From assembly GCA_002964805.2 (NCBI GenBank), contig PUDQ02000081.1, forward strand, positions 1 to 64,000: a stretch of 64,000 nucleotides of DNA. Direction: 5' to 3'. Under the pieces are notes generated by a model. It saw only the letters and a program-made list of their open reading frames with translations. It made no database searches and had not been told where the DNA came from. The translations under genes and the position numbers were made by a program. This document shows, piece after piece, positions 39,401-48,748 of this stretch (positions are counted from its first letter, which is position 1; the number at the start of each line of letters is the position of its first letter). Origin of the DNA: Trametes villosa. Lineage: Eukaryota > Basidiomycota > Agaricomycetes > Polyporales > Polyporaceae.

Positions 39401-40446
39401 TTCATCTGTTTGCGCAGCTCATGGAGCTCGTCTGACCACCATCGCTTCTGATAGGGTGAGGGCTTGCGGCGCGGGACATTCTGCGAGACGATGCGAGAGA
39501 ATAGGTCAGTGATGGCTTGCAACTTACGGTCGAACTCTTCGACGGAACGGATTTCGCATGGCGCGGGGAGGGCCCGCAAACCCGCATGTATGTCCCTCTC
39601 GATCGCCTCCCAATTAGCTCGGGCATAATTGAAGCCCGGCTCGAGCTCAGAGGGTGGGGCGGCGAGGTCCAGTGCTATCAGGACGGGATAGTGATCAGTA
39701 CGGGGGGGACGGAGCGTGGGGTATACCTGACAGTGCGCGACGCAGTCCTCAAAGTCGCCCGAGACAAAGACATTGTCCGGGCGGGTCTCGTTCTTTGAGT
39801 TGCATGCTTCGAGTGTAGGAATGCCGGGAGGAAGCGCCATGATGAGATCGTGTCGAGCGAGAAGGCGGAGAAGGTGTTCCGATGCTGCCAGATTGCGGGG
39901 AGTGAAGAGGTGTCGGTTGTGCGCTGCGTCCCACACTGGGGAATGGCGGTTGAAGTCGCCGAGCCACATGACGAGTGTTCTTCGCCGGGCGGTGTCGTTC
40001 ATGCTTGTCAGACGGGCGCGTGTGTCGTCACTGAGGATGCGGAGCGTGTCGTCGTGTTCTTGCGAGTTGTATATGTTGTAGAGAAGTACTGTGTGCGTGT
40101 CAGTGTTCAGACGGATAGCGGTGATGTCCGGAGAGGGGACAGCCAGAGGCTCCCATGCGTTCGAGGAGATGCGGGCGTTCACGAGCATGAATGAGCGCGG
40201 TGTCGGGCGCTTCGGGTCCTGGTGATCTGGAGGGTACACCGCTATCCACCGCTGAGAACCCCTGCTGTTGCGGAGGAAATCGAAGTACGGCTCTTGAAGG
40301 GCGATTATGTCGAAGAAGTCAGGGTGTAAGTTGTTGATAAGGTCGAGTTGGGCGATTAGGGAGCGGTTCGTGTTCTGCTGCCAGATGCGCAGCCGGCTGC
40401 GGTCTGCAAAAGTCGTCTTGGGGAAGCCGGAGGGATCGTCGATCAT
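36436..40446 (-). CDS. LINE ORF2: APE endonuclease, reverse transcriptase, RNase H
   Basis: A 1336-residue polyprotein starting at 40446 (MIDDPSGFPKTTFADRS). Residues ~20-250 are an AP-type endonuclease: LRIWQQNTNRS, IIALQEPYFDF, WLGDFNRHSPVWD and RTDHYPVLIAL. The reverse transcriptase has APGPNGIINRVYK, IALMDSLSKILSACVA, FGGRPGRCTTDNLHLI, ACFLDIKSAFPSV and the catalytic box AVGFADDTTLS (FADD in place of YADD). RNase H follows with TRVFSDGSVFTNGGVGGAA, IFDGENVGLTLALELA, LLVCVDSQSVIIALE and VHWVPSHTGIPGNEAVDRQA; the D-E-D-D residues are all present. The C-terminal zinc motif is CPACRAAPESVMHFLLQC (C-x2-C-x8-H-x4-C). No stop or frameshift is seen. Confidence 0.94.
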   Translation of the reverse strand: MIDDPSGFPKTTFADRSRLRIWQQNTNRSLIAQLDLINNLHPDFFDIIALQEPYFDFLRNSRGSQRWIAVYPPDHQDPKRPTPRSFMLVNARISSNAWEPLAVPSPDITAIRLNTDTHTVLLYNIYNSQEHDDTLRILSDDTRARLTSMNDTARRRTLVMWLGDFNRHSPVWDAAHNRHLFTPRNLAASEHLLRLLARHDLIMALPPGIPTLEACNSKNETRPDNVFVSGDFEDCVAHCQVYPTLRPPRTDHYPVLIALDLAAPPSELEPGFNYARANWEAIERDIHAGLRALPAPCEIRSVEEFDRKLQAITDLFSRIVSQNVPRRKPSPYQKRWWSDELHELRKQMNRADRRAERHKGWPDHPSHDDARRARTAYTDAVEEQKQRHWVHWLENITQKEVWTANRYITSGGSDACRARIPTLTVETDTGQSLVADNEQKSAVFFKQFYLPGLSVADIEQVAPPDMVYPPPAYRFRAPTDRQIERILRALPPDKAPGPNGIINRVYKTAAPSLAPHLGPLFRATFLLDYYPDMWKIFKTVVLRKPGKPNYCIPKAHRPIALMDSLSKILSACVAEELSYQAERLHMLPPTQFGGRPGRCTTDNLHLIVADAKRAWGRGNVMAACFLDIKSAFPSVTPKILAHDMRMRGVPRQVTDWLLRKCTDRRTVLCFDDYVSPEHTIERGLDQGCPFSVICHHFHNAPSLEIADSAHGERAVGFADDTTLSAEAKTLPECYEKIDDMMVRQGGINDWARPRKIEFELTKTAVLALTRRREPVPGHPHRTRPLSRPVAHIAGHAVTPSASVKHVGVILDQELRFKEHAQYALGKGMFWANQFRRLARPSRGMPARFARQLYISVAIPRMLYAVDVWGAPSALAQPPPNSSFPRRHSQTVLKLARVQRLVATQTLGAMRTTASDTLDAHADLLPFPLLLDHIQSRATLRLATLPPSHPLHSVVRRSARRLIKRHRSALHNLFHIYDVNPSTIETVTPARRSPRLGSGIETVIASSPEEAIRSLEDDPADTRVFSDGSVFTNGGVGGAAVLEQGGRLGESLRVHLGPSQHYTIFDGENVGLTLALELARRARRVRRLLVCVDSQSVIIALESPFARAGHHLTDLVLLQFRRLQRRHPRARIIVHWVPSHTGIPGNEAVDRQAKLAARGKPSPLATLPSTLRKPLPRSVSAMKQHITTLLRKDAQSTWTSSPRFARSDQLGPPLPSRKYVKMLAPLSRRSVSTLIQLRTGHAPLNRHLYNIGKADSPLCPACRAAPESVMHFLLQCPSYRRHRAVLARALPPASLTLRNLLGSTRAHDALMRYVHATGRLANACAPPPPPPPPPLPP

Positions 40447-42272
40447 TGGGAAGGGGCGGGAGGTTGTGAGCTATCGGCGTTAGCACTGTCACCCGGTTCC
40501 TGCAGCTCACCATCCTCCTCCACCGGAGGCAGATGGGTGGCGGGCTGGTCACCGTCGGGTAGCTGCTCGAACACCCAGCCGTCGAGACTCGACTGCCGGC
40601 GTGTCTGCTTGGGGGCCCCAGAGGAAGACTGCTTCCGTTGCTGCTGTACGGACCATCCCGGGTCCGACTGCGGCGGTGTGAAGGTTCCCGAAGGCTTCGT
40701 AGCCTTGCGCTTGGCCCGTCCAGCTGTGACTGGGACGCTGCCGAGCGTGAGAGGTGGGCGAGACGGAGGAGGGGGCTGCGGGGACTGCGAGCGTGGCGGG
40801 GTGGCTGCGCGGCCGCCGGCGCGAGGGGGTAGAGCAGGGGAGCCGGCCGGGTCAGTCATTTCCCAGGTTCGTGGGTCCGCCGTAGGGAAGAAGCGGTACC
40901 AATTGCCAGGTGACCGCGCGCTGAGCTTCTCGAACTTAGCTATGAAAGCCGGGCAGTCACGGTCCCAGGACGCGTGTCCATCTGTGTCGCAATTGATGCA
41001 GCGGCGTCGCATGTGTTGCGTCACTGTGCACGACGCGGTGCTGTGCACGCCCGCGCATGTCCCGCAAATCTCGTCTTTCGCTGTGCACTCAGCCGCCAGA
41101 TGCGCCGGGCTGAGTTTCTGGCACCGCAGGCATCGACGCGGCTCCTGCAGCAGCTTTCGAACTGCCACCGTCTTACCCTCGATATTGAGGCCGTTTCGAA
41201 TGGCGTGGTTGGCGGTCTCGGGGCTTCGCATGTGTAAGATGGCGTGTGCTACGCGTTGCGTACTCGAGCGTCGGTTTGCGGGCTTGATCCAGCGCCCGGA
41301 CAGGATGTCGAAGTCCGTGAGCCCCGAGTTCTGCTCTGCCTTCCGGAGAGCAACCGGGTCGCCTGGCGCGAACGAGACGGGGACGAATTCAGCAATAACA
41401 AAATATGTCGTTACCTTCAATGCACTTTGCCCGCCGTCATAGCCAGCCAAGAAGGCCTTCATGACGTCGGTCTGCTGGAGCCAGTCCGCCGCCTCCACTG
41501 AGCTCATGTCGTACGCGACCATTCCTCCGTGTAGCTTGCGAGCCCCTCGGAATGATATCCCTTCTGGGGCGTCGCCTCGCGCGTCCCCCATGGCCTCAAG
41601 TGCTAACTCGGCGCGCGCCACGAGCTCTTTCTCACTTAACGGGGGCCCGGCAGCGCCCTGGTGACGCAGGGCTGCGCATGCCAGCACAACCTGCCGGCGT
41701 CGCATGACGCTCCTCTCGACTACACTGGTATGCTGTGGCGGGAGGTTCCGGCTAGCCAGGGCGGCGTAGGAGAGGGCGGAGGCCTCGTTCTCAGGGGAAG
41801 GGGAGAGTGGCCCCCGAACGGCGGTGCCCTGCCTTGCACCTTCGGTAGCGCGCGCAGTGGCATTCTCTAGCTTCTCAATCGCATGCGATATGACTGTTTC
41901 CAGCCTCTGTTCCATGCTCGCGACCCGCTGGTCCTCCGATGCGCGTTCTTCCTGCGCGCGAAGTAGAAGATATACCACGGACCTTATTGTGTCTGCCTGT
42001 GCCGCGGCCTGCTTCACCGTTATCCCCCACAGCAGCGTATTGCAGGCGTCTTCAATGGAGAGTCCTTTCGCGTCTCCCACCGTCCGTCCCATCTTCCTAA
42101 GGAACGCGAGGGCGGTGTCCACAGAGTGTACGGTCATGGTTTTGTCGGGCGGGTTGTTCTGCAGATCTGCCACCGTGGGCGCGTTGGAGACGCCGAAGCC
42201 TCTCCGCGACTTCGCTGTCGCAGGTAGTCCGGTATTAGTGCTGGGAGGAGAAGATCCCCCTAGCGTAGCCAT
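40443..42272 (-). CDS. LINE ORF1: Gag-like nucleic-acid-binding protein
   Basis: A 609-residue protein from the ATG at 42272 (MATLGGSSPPSTNTGLPATA). A coiled N-terminal part includes EQRLETVISHAIEKLENAT. The central domain is RGARKLHGGMVAYDMSSVEA. It has three cysteine/histidine knuckles in a row: CLRCQKLSPAHLAAEC, CGTCAGVHSTASC and CINCDTDGHASWDRDC. The tail is disordered, Pro/Arg/Ser-rich. It should coat the element RNA in the transposition particle. Its TGA stop (40445-40443) overlaps the ATG of ORF2 as ATGA. Confidence 0.92.
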   Translation of the reverse strand: MATLGGSSPPSTNTGLPATAKSRRGFGVSNAPTVADLQNNPPDKTMTVHSVDTALAFLRKMGRTVGDAKGLSIEDACNTLLWGITVKQAAAQADTIRSVVYLLLRAQEERASEDQRVASMEQRLETVISHAIEKLENATARATEGARQGTAVRGPLSPSPENEASALSYAALASRNLPPQHTSVVERSVMRRRQVVLACAALRHQGAAGPPLSEKELVARAELALEAMGDARGDAPEGISFRGARKLHGGMVAYDMSSVEAADWLQQTDVMKAFLAGYDGGQSALKVTTYFVIAEFVPVSFAPGDPVALRKAEQNSGLTDFDILSGRWIKPANRRSSTQRVAHAILHMRSPETANHAIRNGLNIEGKTVAVRKLLQEPRRCLRCQKLSPAHLAAECTAKDEICGTCAGVHSTASCTVTQHMRRRCINCDTDGHASWDRDCPAFIAKFEKLSARSPGNWYRFFPTADPRTWEMTDPAGSPALPPRAGGRAATPPRSQSPQPPPPSRPPLTLGSVPVTAGRAKRKATKPSGTFTPPQSDPGWSVQQQRKQSSSGAPKQTRRQSSLDGWVFEQLPDGDQPATHLPPVEEDGELQEPGDSANADSSQPPAPSQ

Positions 42273-42408
42273 GCGAGACGTGTCCGTCAGAGCGTAGTAT
42301 AGTAGGTATGAGTAGTGTAGTCTAAGGCCACACGGTGCTTCGCCCACTCCTGAGAGCTACTTGACCGTGGGAAAATTGCCGAGATCGTGGTAAGAAGCAA
42401 AGAGGAGT

Positions 42409-42423
42409 CACTTCATGTATTTA
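42409..42423. repeat. Target-site duplication of the LINE, right copy
   Basis: CACTTCATGTATTTA, identical to 35828-35842. It lies 80 bp past the stop codon of AAD-3, so the LINE landed in that gene's 3' flank. Confidence 0.88.
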
Positions 42424-42503
42424 CTCGTACACGACAATCATTACAACGCCTGGACGCCCAGTTCTCGCTACACGCGCTACATGTGGAGGCTACACTCGGA
42501 ATC

Positions 42504-44071
42504 TCAAGAGGGACGGATAGCCTGCGCCCGCGGCCACTTGTCGAAGTTGCCCGCCGTTTTGCTCAGCAGAGTGTACTCCGATCCGTCGCCCTGAGAGATG
42601 AGGTGCGCTGAGTTTCATACAAGCAGAAGGGTTAAGGGAAGTACTTACGACCATAGTGTGCGGGAAGCCCGGGTTGAACGGCAGAATGCCCTCGAGGAAC
42701 TTCACCTGCTCCTCGGAGAGCGCGACGTTGAGCGCCTCGATGTTGTCCTCGAGCTGCTCGACCTTGCGTCCGCCTATGATGGGGAAGACGTATGGCGTCT
42801 TCTGCATCACGTACGCAATCGCCACTAGGAGCGGTGAGCACGACGGTCCACTGGATTTCGCACCACAACCTAGAAGCACGTACCTGCCTGAATGCTCTTC
42901 GCGCCGACCTGCTTCGCGACCTCCTCGAGGGCCTTGCAGATCTTCTTCTCGTCCTCCGTCCGCTCCCACTCGGGTCTGCTGAGCATGCGACCTACGACGA
43001 TTGCTCAGTGGACTTCGAGGACGCGAAACGTGGTGGGCCTACCCTTCTCGCCCGTCTTCCGACGCCTCTCCTCTTCCTCGTCAGTCCGGATTTTACCGGC
43101 GGCCAAGACACTCCAGGGCGCAAGGGCCAACCCTACGTTGTCGGCCAGGTAAGCACATGTCGGCAGGTATTCGCTTCACCTCGCTCACCTTCCTCCCGCG
43201 CCATAGGGATAATGTCGCGCTCGAAGTCGCGTTGGAGAATGTTCCACAGCCCCTGGTAGATGACGAACGGCGTCTTCCCGGTCAGGCGAGCATACGTGTT
43301 CGCCTTCGACACGATCCACGCCGGGGTGTCCGAGATGCCCTATGAGTGATTTCGTGAGCTTTCCCTGACGCGTTCAAGGTTCGTGTGACGTTATACGCAC
43401 CAGGTACAGAACCTTCCCGGAAACAACGAGGTTGTGCAAGCCGTTCATGACCTCCTCGACGGTGGTGTCGAACTCCCACTACCGAATTCCATGGTCAGTC
43501 TCGCTCCCGCATACCTTTAACAGAAGCGAATCAGAACTAACCCAGTGGACATACAGAATATCGATGTAGTCCGTGCGCAGCTTCTTCAAGGAAGCCTCGA
43601 CCGAGAGGTGCATGGCCTTGATGTTATTCCCGGTGTAGTGCGTCTTCTGCTTGATGTTGCTGTTCTCCTCACCGCGCTTGTAGTTCGTCGTGTACTGTAA
43701 ATCACAATCGCACAATCAGCGTCACCACCCCCAAGCGCAAGCACTGCCCGACCACCGACCTTCGTCGCGATAACCATATGGTCGCGGACGCCCCGCGCCT
43801 CCATCCACTCCCCGATGAACTCCTCCGAGGACTCGTCCTGGTAGCCGTTCGCGGTGTCGATGAAGTTCCCGCCCTTGTCGTAGTACGCGTCGAGCAACTT
43901 GAAGCTGCTCTCCTTGTTCATCGCGCCCATCCCGTGCTTCTCCCACTTGTCGCCGATGCTCATCGCCCCGAGGGCGATCGGCGACACGCGCACGCCCGCG
44001 ATGGGCGCGAGCTTGCGGTGGCGGCCGAGCGGGGTCGGCGGGGGCGGGGCGGGCTGCCAGATTTTGGACAT
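42504..44071 (-). CDS. Aryl-alcohol dehydrogenase, aldo-keto reductase family (AAD-3)
   Basis: Same family and intron plan as AAD-1. The start at 44071 gives [20 protein letters not shown]. Tetrad residues lie in [23 protein letters not shown] and DILYVHW. Other blocks are [56 protein letters not shown] and the last exon [20 protein letters not shown], ending AQAIRPS with the stop at 42506-42504. It shares [12 protein letters not shown] with AAD-2, its probable partner in the other arm. No frame break is seen. Its 3' flank is the LINE target site. Confidence 0.91.
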
Positions 44072-44810
44072 CGTGCTTTGGGCTGGGGTGGTGGTGGGCT
44101 GCGTAGGAGGGTGCGTGCGGGTCAGTCGTGGGGGACGCGGGGGCTCAGGTGGTGAGTGCTCGCCTTATTTATACGGCTCAGCGCGCGCCGAGGCCCGCCC
44201 CGCGCACATTGGAGCCTGCTTCTGGAGTTACTAATCTCGCTCGATAAGTCGCAGGTGGTAGGACGCGGCGCACGGTGGAAGGCGCCGTGAGAGGCTCAGG
44301 ATAGGCCGCATGACTTGCTGCTCTGCTGCACGCAGCGCCGCGATATTCTCGCAGGGCCTTCTATAACATAGTTTATGCGTGGTTCCAACCGGTCGGGGAT
44401 CGATGACTTCACTGTCTTGGTACGCGGCGTACCCTGTAGGTATGTGCTATGTCCGCGATTGCCATCCTCGGAGCGTACTGACTGTGTTCGGTAGAACACC
44501 CAGCTTGGGCGCTGTGCGTAAACGCGCACGCTGCTCACACATATCACGGCATTCAAATTCGCGAAGCCGCGGTGATGCTGCGGGTACGGTCTTACGGCGG
44601 CTCGAGCTGTTGGGCGAATGGTCGTGGAGGCTGACACCCGTAGCAGGCCGATGAGAGTCATGCGTGTATTCGAACAAGTAATGAGATAGCACATAAGGAA
44701 TAAGATAACAGGGAACGACGACGACGACCGACCAAACCCCAGGATGCATACGAGAAGCGGAACGCTGAAAATCGAGCGACGAGGTGAACCAGGCTGGGGC
44801 ATCGCGCAAA
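44072..44810. other. AAD-3 promoter and FunK1 3' flank
   Basis: The minus strand at 44173-44158 reads TATAAATAAGGCGAGC, the AAD-type TATA element, about 87-102 bp upstream of the AAD-3 start. The rest shows no gene. Confidence 0.45.
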
Positions 44811-47425
44811 TCACTCCTGCTCCTCGCTTTCGTCCTTGGTCTCGAAGAACGGGTAGGACCAAGTCCCAGTGAGCAACGTCGAGATGGGAGGCGCACCGCG
44901 GTCTTCTCTCTCGTAGCGGGATGAAGTCGTGGATTCGCTACCCCGCACATACCCATCCGGTCCTTGGAGGGCCCACGCGTGCACTTCCGCCTCGAGCTCC
45001 GGCGTTCGGAGCCTTCCCGGGGTGAGCTCGATGTCTGCTGGATGGGCCACGATGTAGTCGAGAATAAGACGCTGCACGGCCTCGTGCAGGTGCTCGGGGT
45101 ATGTCGGCTCCTTCTCCATCCCTGCGTACGGAATGCGCACATGCTGCGCGATATCGAACAGCGTCCGCGCAACATCGCGCATCTGCGGGGGGAACGGAGC
45201 GACGAAGGCGTCCAACGTGCAGTCAAGAAGTGCGGTCCGCGTGTCCAGGGGTAGGTTTTCGCAGCCTTGTGAGCCCTCTCGCATGAACTCGTGTGATTGG
45301 AGTATGCGCCAGTAATTGTTCAGCGCGTTGTACAACGCGCTGCCTGGTTCGTCAGTATGGCCTTCCGGGAGGACCCGCAGGAGCACGGAGTACAGGGTCC
45401 AGTAAACTGACTCCACGTCGTACTCCGGTCGATGCCGGTAAGGCTTGCCCTTGCAGCTTTCCGCCGCAGCACGGATATCTTCCTCCAAGGGGTCCACGAC
45501 TCCGCGATGGAACATCGTAGGATCCGAAGGTTCGTCACAGTACTTGTCGTAACGCTCGCGTCCGTAGGACTGTCTGTACAGATGTGCTGCCGAACGAGAC
45601 AGCTCTGGCATGCGCAGGGGAACATGTCTTGCATAAACAACCTGGCCGACGGCTGCCGCGCGAGCGATGTACATGGGAGTACCCTGTTGGGATAGTCAGC
45701 TATTTAGCATTCACATGATGATGGGCTACGCCTACCACACGCTGTTTCAGCTCTGAGGCTGCGTCGGGCACATCGAGCCTCACAGCGAGGTCGAAGTCGA
45801 TGAGGAGGCATCGCGGAAGGCGTTCCTCGGGAACTCTATAACGTGGTAAGTTCCAATGTCAACATCCAGCAAGCCGGGTCCGTGACGCAGGGATGCTCAC
45901 CTCAGTTGACCGGACAGTACGTCCTCGATGAACGCTGGGGGGTCCTCCATAACCTGCGCGTTAGCGCAATCCGCCCAACGTGGGTACATCAGGATGTTGT
46001 TGAGAGACATGTCCCGGTGCAGCACTGTCGCTCGGTTAACCAACGTTCGGTGGGCTATACATATACAGACGACACAGTAGGGTGAGTCGCGATGGTAGAA
46101 GGGGAAAGATCTGTGACACATACTCTCCAGCACGTCGTAGATCGCCATCAGGAGGTCGTTGACGCTCTTGGCCCGAAGCAGAGACTCGCCAACATCGGCC
46201 AGGACCATCCTGTGCTTGATGCGTGCCGAATGGCCCACGCTCTCGATCTTGGAGCTCGCGCTCAACTCCTCTTCAGGACCGAAGCGAATGATCTCTTCGT
46301 GCGCGAGGCGGACTACTCCTGGCACAAATCCGTGACGGTGGACGCGTTTTAGGATCGTGGACTCGATAAGCTTATCGAGGGTTGGCTCGAGTTGACCGTT
46401 CAGCAGGGGCTCTAACTCCCTGTAGCAGTCTTTGATTATCGCCTGTTGCGTGGGGCGTCGACCAGCGAGGAACACCCCGGTTCGTCTCCTACCCGGGCGC
46501 TCTACGAAGATACGAGAGACGTTGGGGAAGCGCTCCCCGTTGGCCTGAATCGACAGCGTGGGGCCGGAGGACCCATCATGCCACGACATCGTCGGATCGC
46601 CGGGGTAATGGTGCGTCCGGGGGATGTAGAGGGAGTAAACGTAGTTCACAAGAAGCCTGAGGCCCTGGAGGTCCCATTTTGCTGGGTTAGAGCCGACGAT
46701 GTCCATGGAATCTGCGTAGTAGACGGTGAATCCGCCCCGGAGGACCTCGAGACAATACAAGCCTGCTCGATCTGGGTTCTGCCATAGGAAATCCTCCGCG
46801 CATGCCATGACCGCGGTGCCCTTCAGCTCAGGACGATCCTTCGCTTTGTCAACGACCAAGGATACTATACGGTGGGCGGGAAAATCTGTCCATGAAACAA
46901 CACCATTTGCCACGGAGTTGGATCCCGAACGCGTGATGGGGCGGATGCCTAGGATCTGCGGCATCGTGCTTGGGGGGTATGCACCTACAGGGCTTGAAGA
47001 ACCTGGTCCCCGGACGCATCGTACGAACTGATATGCTTCTTGAGCAGAGATCAAGGGGTTGCTCCCCTCAACAGGAGTGGTAAGAAATTCTGTCATATCC
47101 GGGATTTAGTGCAGGCTACGACAACAGACTCGCGCAAACCTCACGCACCGTACACATCGGCGCTCATCTCCGAGAGAAGTTCGCAGAGTGCGTCTGCGCC
47201 GTCTTGGGCCTCACTGGCTTTGGACATCATCCGGTCGATGTCATTGCGCTTGGCGATCGCATTAAAGAGAGTATCCGAGCATTCGCTGATATGGTGAATG
47301 AAACTCATGATGAACTGAACGACGGATGCGTACAACGTCAGCCACAGCAAGTTCGCAACATTTTCAATGGAACTCACCGACTGACGGTCGAGATAGCAGT
47401 AGGCTTGGGGTGCTGGGGCAGTCAC
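44811..47425 (-). CDS. FunK1 fungal-type protein kinase
   Basis: Protein-kinase-like protein of the FunK1 family (PF17667), multi-copy in mushroom-forming fungi. The predicted start at 47425 gives MTAPAPQAYCYLDRQSVSS, with FunK1 N-terminal helices in this and the next exons (YQFVRCVRGPGSSSPVG). The kinase core starts in the third large exon (MSWHDGSSGPTL; RIFVERPGRRRTGVFLAGR). The catalytic loop is ATVLHRDMSLNNILM (HRD with Asn). The metal-binding DFG is replaced by LLIDFDLAV (DFD), usual in FunK1, followed by GTPMYIARAA. The C-terminal lobe has EYDVESVYWTLYSVLLRVLP. The stop is at 44813-44811. At least six introns are present. The targets of FunK1 are unknown. Confidence 0.85.
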
Positions 47426-47700
47426 TGTGGAAGATGGGAGTCTGCTGGAAGGAACACACCCATTTTATACTGGGGCGGATTAGCCACAGCGTCGCTGGCC
47501 ACAGTGGCTTTCAGGCGAGCACAACACGTCCTTTCAAACGCGCGAGCGATGGTGAGTGCTGTGGCAGCCACGCGACGTTGATTATTGCACATTACAAAAC
47601 CATACAAACAAAGGACGTAGACCTGCGGGCGGGGTGTCTCAGCACGCTGCGCCGCGTCAAGGTGGAACTGCCGCACCTCATGGCCGTGGCCAGCGCAGCT

Positions 47701-48748
47701 TCAGAAGTCAAAGCTTTTGTTCAGATCCTCGTGGAGGTGCTCGCGCATTCCAGGCGGCAGGATCGGGTTCTTCCCATCTGATATGTACCCTGGGTGATAG
47801 GCGCCGTGAGAACAAGGGAAGCCGATTTCGGGGAGGACGGGCGACGTACTGAACGGCATCTCTACGCTTTCCTTGGCGTTGAAGGTAATGGTGGGGAAGT
47901 CCTGAGTTAGTACGGAGGTTGAGCGTAGCAGATTGTAGGAAGGCTAATCGAGCGTACTATGAACGGAATCTCCGTGAGTGGTTCTGCAGAGCAAGGGTGA
48001 GTCGGTGAGAGATGCGTATCAGGTAAGTTGACTACGCACTCTTGTCTTGGACCACAATTTTCGTGACACCGAGCGCGGTATCAGTCGTCATTTGAACAGG
48101 CCCTAGCCGTCTGCCCGGGAAGCCAAGGACGCGGAGTTCGCCAGTCCTATCGCGTGGAGGATCGTCCCCTGAAGAAGCATCATGCCCTCAGGAGCGGACC
48201 TTGGCTGGAAGAATATGTATACGAACCCAGGATTCCCTATGTGGCTAGTCAGCAGTGGACGGCATACGGGTGGTTAAGCGACTTACACCGAATAAGAACC
48301 ACTCGAATCGGCCGTCGCCGTCTTCTGGCGAGAGCTCTTCTTCCGCCTTCGGATCGAGGAGGCATACCTTCTCTAGCGGTACGCCCTTCTCCTCCATCAG
48401 CTTAAGTACTGATTTTTGGTGCGCGTACGCGGACGCCTTCGACGGACCCGCGTCTTGTGTGAACAGAGACGTGAGCGTGTTACACGACCCTGGCGACAGA
48501 TGCGTGAAGTGCACCGTCGCGTCTGGTCCTGCAAAAGCCCTCATATGCTATGATATACTGCGTAAGATTTTCGGGGGTTATGCTAAGATCTAAGCCACAT
48601 GAGTGGTACTCACTGAGTACTCGAGCTCCACCCATTTCGGCAGGGATTTTGGCGTCTGCTCGTCCTCTTCCATGTGCTCTGTGCAGAAAGTCAGCAAGTT
48701 TCGCGATCGTATGTTATCCGCTTTACCTATAACATATGAGAACGTCAT
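47701..48748 (-). CDS. SFM1: SPOUT-fold methyltransferase Sfm1-like
   Basis: Homologue of yeast Sfm1, a SPOUT-fold enzyme that methylates an arginine of ribosomal protein uS3 (Rps3). The start at 48748 gives MTFSYVI and an intron (donor GTAAAG) leads to EHMEEDEQTPKSLPKWVELE, then YSV. Later blocks are TVHFTHLSPGS, KGVPLEKVCLLDPKAEEEL, FEWFLFGGILGDDPPRDRTG (the knot-forming SAM site), RRLGPVQMTTDTALGVTKIV and MPFRYVARPEIGFPCSHG. The end is LPPGMREHLHEDLNKSFDF, stop at 47703-47701. About six exons are present. The length of roughly 230-250 residues fits the family. Confidence 0.88.

Larger units (their letters stand above)
35843..42408 (-). mobile_element. Complete non-LTR retrotransposon (LINE, Tad1-like), two intact ORFs
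   Basis: A 6566-bp element bounded by 15-bp target-site duplications. On its sense (minus) strand the order is a ~136-bp 5' UTR, ORF1 (42272-40443), ORF2 (40446-36436) and a ~590-bp CT-rich 3' UTR. It ends in a (TAA/ATA)n simple-repeat tail (35843-35856) instead of poly(A). APE endonuclease, reverse transcriptase and RNase H in one ORF2, with a zinc-knuckle ORF1, fit the fungal Tad/I-type elements. Both ORFs are open, so the insertion looks young. It sits downstream of AAD-3 and upstream of RPS30. Confidence 0.93.

Noticed and set aside
40537..41442. A 301-residue plus-strand open frame across the retrotransposon ORF1 region
   Set aside because: It is antisense to ORF1, shows no domain, and arises from the GC-rich codon use of the real ORF.
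36436..42408. LTR retrotransposon or retrovirus-like element
   Set aside because: No LTRs, no protease or integrase, and the endonuclease is of AP type, so it is a LINE.
44811..47425. A conventional signalling kinase
   Set aside because: DFD replaces DFG and the long N-terminal region is FunK1-like, so it belongs to that fungal family.
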